A DNA stretch of 64,000 nt. Source: an uncultured Saprospiraceae bacterium (GTDB lineage: Bacteria > Bacteroidota > Bacteroidia > Chitinophagales > Saprospiraceae). The position numbers and the translations under genes are program-made. Every line of letters begins with the position of its first letter. Position 1 is the stretch's first letter. The notes below the pieces were generated by a model that was not told the origin of the DNA, ran no database searches, and worked only from the letters and a program-made list of their open reading frames with translations. Where the stretch lies: contig CALGAW010000011.1 of the NCBI GenBank assembly GCA_937959115.1, positions 1 to 64,000 of the forward strand, in the 5' to 3' direction. Positions 57,925 to 64,000 of the stretch are shown here, piece after piece.

Positions 57925-58006
57925 AATCTTTATTTAAAAAATTATCTTAAATGTGACTATAGACCTAAGTCTATTAGACAATAATCCACACATTGAGATT
58001 AGTACC

Positions 58007-58315
58007 TTATGTCAACTTTACCTGAATATCAACTCCACTGGGTAATTCCAGCTTTGAGAGTGCGTCAACTGTTTTTTGAGTTGGCGTATAAATTTCAATA
58101 AGTCTTTTGTGTGTACAAAGTTGAAATTGTTCTCTCGATTTCTTATTGACGTGAGGTGAACGAAGTACGGTGAAAATCTTTTTCTGCGTGGGCAGCGGAA
58201 TCGGACCAGTTACTACAGCACCGCTGTTTCTAACTGTCTTCACGATTTTCTCCGTCGACTTATCCACCAAATTATGGTCATAAGATCGGAGTTTGATTCT
58301 AATTTTTTGATTCAT
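58007..58315 (-). CDS. rpsJ: 30S ribosomal protein S10
   Basis: 102 residues: [40 protein letters not shown] and [20 protein letters not shown]. It works in the 30S head and in NusB-linked antitermination. It directly follows fusA with no tuf gene between, as is usual in Bacteroidota. Confidence 0.98.
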   Translation of the reverse strand: MNQKIRIKLRSYDHNLVDKSTEKIVKTVRNSGAVVTGPIPLPTQKKIFTVLRSPHVNKKSREQFQLCTHKRLIEIYTPTQKTVDALSKLELPSGVDIQVKLT

Positions 58316-58348
58316 AACCCTTTTATGAATAATTATTAATAAATATTT

Positions 58349-60469
58349 TTAGCTATTTGCTTTTTCAATGATATCATCTGCAATTCCTTTTGGAGCTGCT
58401 GCGTAGTGTGAGAACTCCATTGAAGAAGTTGCTCTACCAGAAGTAATCGTTCTCAATTGTGTCACGTACCCAAACATTTCTGCTAAAGGAACATGTGCCT
58501 GGATAGAAACAGCTCCACCAGAGCGTGGTTCTTGACCAGTAGGAAGACCTCTTCTTCTATTTAAATCACCAATTACAGATCCTGTATATTCTTCAGGAGA
58601 AATAATTTCAATTTTCATAATTGGCTCTTGGATGATTGGCTTAGCCTTTGGTGCGCAAGATCTAAAACCTTCTTTTGCAGCCAATTCAAAAGCGATTGGT
58701 TTTGAATCTACAGCGTGTATAGATCCATCATACAATCTAACTTTCATGCTATCCATAGTATAACCCGCAAGTATACCATTATCCATCATTGCCTTGAATC
58801 CTTTCTCTACAGAAGGAATTAGTTCTCGAGGTATAGCACCACCTGTGATATTACTTTCAAACTGAAGTCTTTTCTTACCGTTTTTGAAATCATCACTTTC
58901 TAGGAATTCTTCATCTGCAGGACCTAATTCAAATGAAATATCTGCGAAAAGTCCTGAACCACCAGATTGCTTTTTCAAGCGCTCTCTGTGATCAATTGTA
59001 GAAGTAAGTGCCTCCTTGTAATTTACTTGAGGTGCACCTTGGTTACACTCAACATTGAACTCTCGTTTTAGACGATCAACAATGATCTCAAGGTGAAGCT
59101 CTCCCATACCACTAATAATGGTTTGAGCAGTTTCTTCGTTATATTTTACTTGGAACGTTGGATCTTCCTCAGCTAACTTGTTCAAAGCCATTCCTAATTT
59201 CTCCAAATCTTTTTGAGTTTTAGGCTCAATCGCAATTCCGATAACCGGATCTGGGAAAACCATACTTTCAAGTACAATTGGATGTTTAAGGTCACAAATT
59301 GTATCACCAGTTCTAAGATCTTTAAAACCGACACCAGCAGCAATATCTCCAGCTTCCACTCGGTTTACAGGTTTTTGTTCTTTTGCATGCATCTGGTAAA
59401 GACGTGAGATTCTTTCCTTGTTACCAGAGCGCGTATTCAAAATATATGACCCAGCATCTAATGCTCCAGAGTAAACTCTAAAGAATGCTAGACGACCTAC
59501 AAAAGGATCTGTTGCAATTTTGAATGCCAAAGCAGCAAATGGCTCATCTATACTAGGCTTTCTAGTAACTTCTTTATCTGTTTTTGGATCTGTCCCAGTT
59601 ACTGCATCAACATCTAGGGGAGAAGGAAGAAATGCGCATACAGCATCGAGTACTGCTTGAACACCCTTGTTTTTGAAAGCAGAACCTGCCATCATTGGAA
59701 CGAACTTGTTATCAAGTACTGCTCCACGAACAGCGTTGATCATTTCTTGTTCTGTGATACTATCAGGATCGTCGAAGAATTTTTCCATTAGCGTTTCGTC
59801 ATAATCAGCGATTGCTTCAAGAAGAATTTCTCTCCATTCAAGGACAGTATCTTTTAAATCATCTGGAATAGGAACTTCCTCAAATGTCATCCCCATATCA
59901 TCTTCGTTCCAGATCATTGCTTTGTTGGTGATCAGATCAACTACGCCTTTGAAATCATCCTCAGCGCCAATCGGCACTTGAAGAGGAATAGCGTCTGAGC
60001 CTAATTTTTCTTTTACATCTTTAACTACAGTAAAAAAGTCAGCACCAGAACGATCCATTTTATTGACAAAGCCAATTCTAGGAACTTTATAGTTATCTGC
60101 TAATCTCCAGTTTGTTTCAGATTGTGGTTCTACACCAGATACGGCGCAGAATAAAAACACTAAACCATCTAATACACGTAAGGATCTGTTGACTTCTACA
60201 GTAAAATCAACGTGACCTGGTGTATCGATAATGTTCATGACATAATCTGTATTTTTCCAGTTCCAGTTTGTTTTAGTAGCGGCAGAAGTGATTGTAATAC
60301 CTCTCTCCTGTTCCTGCTCCATCCAGTCCATTGTAGCTGCGCCATCGTGAACTTCACCAATTTTGTGACTAAGACCAGTATAAAATAATACTCGTTCTGT
60401 CGTGGTCGTTTTCCCAGCATCAATGTGTGCTGCGATTCCAATGTTTCTGGTTTTGCTAAGATCTTTCAT
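58349..60469 (-). CDS. fusA: Elongation factor G
   Basis: 706 residues. GTPase motifs are G1 [14 protein letters not shown] (N-terminus), switch [16 protein letters not shown]3 [11 protein letters not shown] and G4 VNKMDRSG. Domains II-V follow, with domain IV seen in [14 protein letters not shown]-like [20 protein letters not shown] and the C-terminal [20 protein letters not shown]. It catalyses translocation of tRNA and mRNA. It lies between rpsG and rpsJ. Confidence 0.98.
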   Translation of the reverse strand: MKDLSKTRNIGIAAHIDAGKTTTTERVLFYTGLSHKIGEVHDGAATMDWMEQEQERGITITSAATKTNWNWKNTDYVMNIIDTPGHVDFTVEVNRSLRVLDGLVFLFCAVSGVEPQSETNWRLADNYKVPRIGFVNKMDRSGADFFTVVKDVKEKLGSDAIPLQVPIGAEDDFKGVVDLITNKAMIWNEDDMGMTFEEVPIPDDLKDTVLEWREILLEAIADYDETLMEKFFDDPDSITEQEMINAVRGAVLDNKFVPMMAGSAFKNKGVQAVLDAVCAFLPSPLDVDAVTGTDPKTDKEVTRKPSIDEPFAALAFKIATDPFVGRLAFFRVYSGALDAGSYILNTRSGNKERISRLYQMHAKEQKPVNRVEAGDIAAGVGFKDLRTGDTICDLKHPIVLESMVFPDPVIGIAIEPKTQKDLEKLGMALNKLAEEDPTFQVKYNEETAQTIISGMGELHLEIIVDRLKREFNVECNQGAPQVNYKEALTSTIDHRERLKKQSGGSGLFADISFELGPADEEFLESDDFKNGKKRLQFESNITGGAIPRELIPSVEKGFKAMMDNGILAGYTMDSMKVRLYDGSIHAVDSKPIAFELAAKEGFRSCAPKAKPIIQEPIMKIEIISPEEYTGSVIGDLNRRRGLPTGQEPRSGGAVSIQAHVPLAEMFGYVTQLRTITSGRATSSMEFSHYAAAPKGIADDIIEKANS

Positions 60470-60519
60470 TTCTGTGAAATCCTTTTGTGTTGTGTTTAAA
60501 TATCGTTACGTAAGACCAA

Positions 60520-60987
60520 TTATACCCTGAAGTGTGCGAATGCTCGGTTAGATTCAGCCATTCTATGCGTTTCTTCTCTTTTCTTTACTGCAGCGCCCTC
60601 TCCTTTACTTGCAGCTAACAATTCAGCTGAAAGCTTTTGCGCCATTCCTTTTCCACTTCGTGCTCTGGAGTATTTGATCAACCATTTCATGCCGTAAGAC
60701 AATTTTCTGCTTGACCTAATTTCAGTTGGGATTTGGAAAGTTGCTCCACCGACTCTTCTACTTCTAACTTCCACTTGAGGCATTGCGTTTTGAACCGCTT
60801 TCTTCCAAACTTCGTGCGGATTTTCTCCAGACTTTTCTTCGATGATATCCATTGAATCATAAAAGATTTTGAAGGCTGCGCTTTTCTTGCCATCCATCAT
60901 GATGTTGTTGACAAACTGCGTTACCATTGGATCATTGTATCTAGAATCAGGAGCTAAAATCCTTTTCTTTGGTTTACGTTTTCTCAT
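60520..60987 (-). CDS. rpsG: 30S ribosomal protein S7
   Basis: 155 residues from ATG 60987 (MRKRKPKKRILAPDSRYNDP), the usual S7 length. A start at 61023 would add twelve residues (MPETATTKIKKD) not typical of the family but cannot be excluded. Core features are MVTQFVNNIMMDGKKSAAFK, RSRRVGGATFQIPTEI and REETHRMAESNRAFAHFRV. It nucleates the 30S head and contacts E-site tRNA. Confidence 0.95.
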   Translation of the reverse strand: MRKRKPKKRILAPDSRYNDPMVTQFVNNIMMDGKKSAAFKIFYDSMDIIEEKSGENPHEVWKKAVQNAMPQVEVRSRRVGGATFQIPTEIRSSRKLSYGMKWLIKYSRARSGKGMAQKLSAELLAASKGEGAAVKKREETHRMAESNRAFAHFRV

Positions 60988-61058
60988 ATCTTTTTTAATT
61001 TTTGTTGTTGCCGTTTCAGGCAAACTTCACCCCTAGCGGGATTACAGTCAACAAAGGT

Positions 61059-61433
61059 TTACTTTTTAGGTTGCTTAGTTCCGTATTTAGAGCGGCTTTG
61101 CAGTCTGTCTGTGACACCTGCTGTATCCAATGCTCCTCTAACGATTGTGTATCGTACACCTGGCAAGTCTTTTACTCTTCCTCCTCTGATTAATACAATG
61201 GAGTGCTCTTGTAGGTTGTGGCCTTCACCTGGAATATAGGCAATGACTTCGATACCGTTTGTTAAACGCACCTTTGCAACTTTTCGCAGTGCAGAGTTTG
61301 GTTTCTTAGGTGTAGTTGTATAAACACGTGTACACACTCCTCTTTTCTGAGGGCAAGAATCCAATGCTCTTGATTTGCTGGCAGTTACAATCTTTTTTCT
61401 ACCCTTGCGTACGAGTTGATTTATCGTAGGCAT
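61059..61433 (-). CDS. rpsL: 30S ribosomal protein S12
   Basis: 124 residues. The family signatures are [40 protein letters not shown] and [40 protein letters not shown]. It is part of the decoding centre, the place where streptomycin-resistance changes arise. It is the first gene of the cluster, with a 120-nt leader to the proposed promoter. Confidence 0.98.
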   Translation of the reverse strand: MPTINQLVRKGRKKIVTASKSRALDSCPQKRGVCTRVYTTTPKKPNSALRKVAKVRLTNGIEVIAYIPGEGHNLQEHSIVLIRGGRVKDLPGVRYTIVRGALDTAGVTDRLQSRSKYGTKQPKK

Positions 61434-61957
61434 AAATTTATTTTAAAGTTTAGTTTTCAAATTAATTAACGTCATTCCTGTATTTTACCTCTAACTTCTT
61501 AAAAATCAATGGCTTCTTTTAAAATATAGGCGTGCGTTCCTCTAAAAGCGAATGCAAAGATAATCAGAATCTTTTGCAATTCAAAAGTAGATTTTAAATT
61601 ATTCTATAGAAAATGGTTCAAAGTCGATAATTTATTGGTTTAGTTCTTTGCTTTCATTCCTTAGAATCCACACTAAGTGTTAGAAATCAACACATGAGCT
61701 CAAATTATTATAAAACAAAGTTTGTCTAAATATTTTTATTTATAATGTAAAGTAGGAGAAGAAATTAGCATGCTAGCATCAATTTCTTTCATTTTGAATC
61801 CAAAAATTCAAGAACCAGCGGTAATATGATGTTTTGAAAACTCTAGAAACTACATTATCTAACAAAATCACAAGCAATACTTATTATGAAACACCATTAT
61901 TAATGCGATGGCTTTAAAACCAGTTTAATACCAACAAAACCTTTGCAAGGTGAAGCC
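61434..61957. other. Upstream control region of the ribosomal-protein cluster
   Basis: 524 bp, AT-rich, holding the rpsL promoter (61555-61586). No leader hairpin stands out between it and rpsL. Nothing was identified in 61600-61957. Confidence 0.5.
61555..61586 (-). promoter_or_regulatory. Promoter of the str-S10-spc-alpha cluster
   Basis: On the minus strand TTTTG (61586-61582), a 19-nt spacer, then TATCTTTG (61562-61555). This is an exact match to the Bacteroidota TTTG-N19-TAnnTTTG consensus. The start is expected near 61549, giving a leader of ~115 nt before rpsL. Confidence 0.75.
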
Positions 61958-62818
61958 TTAAAGAATCCCCGCACATTCATTTCCTATAAATTGTTTTAAT
62001 GAAAGGCGATCTGCAATTTCATTCGGGTTAATGAAAAATTGGATATCGACTGAGTTTGTTCCTGAAGGAACTGGTCCATTCAGCTTGTTTGAAAAGGGCG
62101 TATTCTCATTTGCATTAAATGGGAATCCTCGTTTAACTGGTTTCAATATATCGTTATGTTTCCCGATTTCATTGTTTCCAGCATCCATAAACATTATAAG
62201 AAACCCGACCTCTCGAAAACTATATTCAGTTTGGTTCCCAAATAGACCACTAATCATGTCAGACCCTATCTTCCATTTCAGATCTTCAACAGCAAGTTTT
62301 TGAGCAATTGGAACTGATTCTTTCTGAGCAAGTTGAGTTAACAAAATATTCGAACGTTTGATTTTTGCAAGGAACTGTTGATCCGTGAGCGTTTGAATAT
62401 TTTTTGTAAAACAGCCTGCTTTAATACCAAATCCAAACTCCTTCGCATAACTAGTAATAAGATTACCTATGCCTTTACTATCAGAAATTGTCCAATTATC
62501 GTTTTCTTTTGTGAGTATTAGTCTTAATGATTTTGTTTCCTGTTGCCCATCTGACTTAAGTATCGTTGTTTCAATATTTGAATGAATTTCAGTATCCGAT
62601 ATCTTTTTAACATTTTTTGTTTGATATGCTTTTACATTATAAATACTTCGGTAGGTAAACTTCGGATACATCTTACTCATTTCACCACGATCAACAGGAA
62701 TTTTATAGGCTTCCATGAAGTTAGTGGTCAATTCTTTTGCTTCGTCGCTAATTGAATCTTGACATCCGATGCAATTAAAAACCAGTGAAAGAATGATAAA
62801 TAATAAGGGTTTTGACAT
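61958..62818 (-). CDS. Lipoprotein of unknown function
   Basis: 286 residues with lipoprotein signal MSKPLLFIILSLVFNCIGC. The first ~100 residues of the mature part (ELTTNFMEAYKIPVDRGEMS, LRLILTKENDNWTISDSKGI) look like an NTF2-like or DUF4878-type fold, where a strand ends in the common NDNWTISDSKG pattern. The C-terminal half has strands such as REVGFLIMFMDAGNNEIGKH. The function is unknown. It stands alone, separated from its upstream neighbour by a terminator. Confidence 0.75.
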   Translation of the reverse strand: MSKPLLFIILSLVFNCIGCQDSISDEAKELTTNFMEAYKIPVDRGEMSKMYPKFTYRSIYNVKAYQTKNVKKISDTEIHSNIETTILKSDGQQETKSLRLILTKENDNWTISDSKGIGNLITSYAKEFGFGIKAGCFTKNIQTLTDQQFLAKIKRSNILLTQLAQKESVPIAQKLAVEDLKWKIGSDMISGLFGNQTEYSFREVGFLIMFMDAGNNEIGKHNDILKPVKRGFPFNANENTPFSNKLNGPVPSGTNSVDIQFFINPNEIADRLSLKQFIGNECAGIL

Positions 62819-62830
62819 TCTGTTAGGTTT

Positions 62831-62861
62831 AAAAAGAACCGGACATTAAGCAACATCCGGC
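62831..62861 (-). terminator. Terminator after the small secreted peptide gene
   Basis: On the minus strand CCGGA (from 62860) pairs with TCCGG (to 62839) across a 12-nt loop, followed by TTCTTTTT. It lies ~10 bp past the stop of the 62872 gene. Confidence 0.55.
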
Positions 62862-62871
62862 TAATTTGAGA

Positions 62872-63081
62872 TCACATATGTTTAATGCTTCTCGTAGTGT
62901 GTAAAATTTTTAAGTCTTTATCGAGAAATTGAACAAGGTAAGACCCTTTGCTCTTTTCCACTTTAATAAAGGGATTAGTTGGAATTCCAGTACCTGAGAC
63001 AGGTGCAGGGCTCACGGTTAAGTTTTGAGCAAATCCTAGAAAGCTAGCAGCCAAAAAACAAGTTAAAATCAAGTATTTCAT
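62872..63081 (-). CDS. Small secreted peptide of unknown function
   Basis: 69 residues with a clear signal peptide (MKYLILTCFLAASFLGFAQ), leaving a mature chain of ~50. The mature chain starts NLTVSPAPVSGTGIPTNPFI and continues KVEKSKGSYLVQFLDKDLKI. The strand-like second half recalls fragments of secreted T-sheet domains, but no type IX sorting signal ends it. A terminator follows directly, so it is its own unit. It may be a real short protein rather than a fragment. Confidence 0.6.
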   Translation of the reverse strand: MKYLILTCFLAASFLGFAQNLTVSPAPVSGTGIPTNPFIKVEKSKGSYLVQFLDKDLKILHTTRSIKHM

Positions 63082-63173
63082 CTAGTATTATATATTGGAT
63101 AAATGTATGCTTTTTTAGTAAAAAATTAAAGAAAGTTGATTAATTACTAGAAATTTCTAAAAGACAAAGCTGT

Positions 63174-63872
63174 TTATAAAACTGCCTCATCTGCAAAACT
63201 AAAATAGCCTGTTTCTGCAATAATTATATGGTCTAGTACACTAATGTCTAGTAGCTTTGCACCTGATTTGATTTTCCTTGTCAACTCCAAATCATTAGAG
63301 CTAGGATTGAGATTTCCAGATGGATGATTATGGTATAAAATGACTGAAGATGCTAGTTTTTCCAATGCCAATTTGAAAATAATTTTGGCATCGACAACTG
63401 TGCCACTAACTCCGCCTGAACTTATTCTTTTTTTATCGATCACTCGATTTGCGCGATTGAGGAAAACCACCCAGAATTCTTCATGATTAAGATCACCGAT
63501 TAGAGGACCAATCAACTGGTATGCGTCGTTACTTGATAGGATTTTGTGTCGATTCAAGATTTCTGACAACTGTCTCCGCCTGCCAAGCTCCAGCGCCGCA
63601 ATGAGTGTAATCGCTTTTGCTTGACCGATACCATTAAACTTTTTCAGGTCAGAGACACTAAGCCTACTCAACCGATTCAAGTTATTACTATTTGTTTTGA
63701 GAATTCGCTGGGCCAGGGATACTGCAGTTTCATTTCTGTTTCCTGAGCCAAGGAGGATTGCAATCAACTCAGCATCTGATACATTCTGTCTACCTCTAAG
63801 TAAAAGTTTTTCTCGCGGTCGATCTTCTTCAGCCCAAGCTTTTATGGAAATTGAGTTCTTGTAAATTGTCAT
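63174..63872 (-). CDS. radC: RadC-family JAMM domain protein
   Basis: 232 residues. The N-terminal helix-hairpin-helix part has LLLRGRQNVSDAELIAILLG and KKFNGIGQAKAITLIAALEL. The C-terminal JAMM (MPN+) domain has HNHPSGNLNPSSND, with His181, His183 and Asp194 as zinc ligands. RadC proteins were once named for DNA repair, but their biochemical role is still unclear; they often travel with mobile DNA. Here it is a single gene near the window end. Confidence 0.93.
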   Translation of the reverse strand: MTIYKNSISIKAWAEEDRPREKLLLRGRQNVSDAELIAILLGSGNRNETAVSLAQRILKTNSNNLNRLSRLSVSDLKKFNGIGQAKAITLIAALELGRRRQLSEILNRHKILSSNDAYQLIGPLIGDLNHEEFWVVFLNRANRVIDKKRISSGGVSGTVVDAKIIFKLALEKLASSVILYHNHPSGNLNPSSNDLELTRKIKSGAKLLDISVLDHIIIAETGYFSFADEAVL

Positions 63873-64000
63873 TGCTTTTTGATCTAATAATAAAATACAT
63901 CCTACTATATAGAGTCAAAAAGTGAGATTTTCCACACAGATAACAGAACTATTTTTTATAAAAATAGAGTAATCAGTGCTTGAATCTTGTTACAAATCCA

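Overview
The window looks like chromosomal DNA of a Bacteroidota bacterium, most likely Saprospiria or a relative. The reasons are: AT-rich DNA; many Cys-lipobox lipoproteins; promoters of the form TTTG-N19-TAnnTTTG; a str-S10-spc-alpha cluster with no tuf gene between fusA and rpsJ; and large secreted multidomain proteins (CotH/lamin-tail, M43 protease with PKD domains, choice-of-anchor V). Genus and species cannot be read from the sequence alone.

Layout. (1) 1-14.1 kb: envelope and secreted proteins. These are two tandem related lipoproteins (the first cut by the window edge), a helical protein of unknown function, a GH43-type glycosidase, an M16 protease lipoprotein, a two-TM protein, a SAM-methyltransferase-like protein, a metzincin lipoprotein and a GT4 glycosyltransferase. 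(2) 14.2-24.3 kb: a 1434-residue CotH/lamin-tail protein, a phospholipase-D-type lipoprotein, an XdhC-family protein and an M43 metalloprotease. (3) 24.3-38.2 kb: an accessory, defence-rich island, nearly all on the minus strand. It holds an orphan ParD with a stump of parE, an intact YefM-YoeB pair with a three-core operator, a UDG-like protein, a secreted peptidoglycan-binding-like protein, and a complete type I restriction-modification operon (hsdR-hsdS-prrC-like-hsdM fragment-rhuM-hsdM). A decayed XRE regulator lies upstream of that operon, followed by a cassette-like orphan and a YhcG-type nuclease. (4) 38.2-42.5 kb: eno, carA and, on the opposite strand, a choice-of-anchor V surface protein. 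(5) 42.8-61.6 kb: one long minus-strand cluster, rpsL-rpsG-fusA-(S10)-(spc)-secY-map-infA-rpmJ-rpsM-rpsK-rpsD-rpoA-rplQ, with a recognisable promoter upstream and a hairpin terminator at its end. (6) 61.9-64 kb: a lipoprotein, a 69-residue secreted peptide and RadC.

Two things stand out. First, the proteins at 14231-18535, 21590-24325 and 41208-42464 have unrelated N-terminal parts but end in the same ~220-residue C-terminal module. Its last ~25 residues form one dockerin/EF-hand-like loop (DxNxxGDxNxxD) followed by NNGIF. I do not recognise the module as a named family or as a type IX sorting domain. Second, the type I RM operon carries a PrrC-like ATPase that retains the Arg-x3-Glu and a downstream His spaced as in the PrrC anticodon-nuclease triad. 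It also carries a 29-codon relic of the hsdM start left where rhuM sits. Together these suggest a layered anti-phage locus that has been rearranged.
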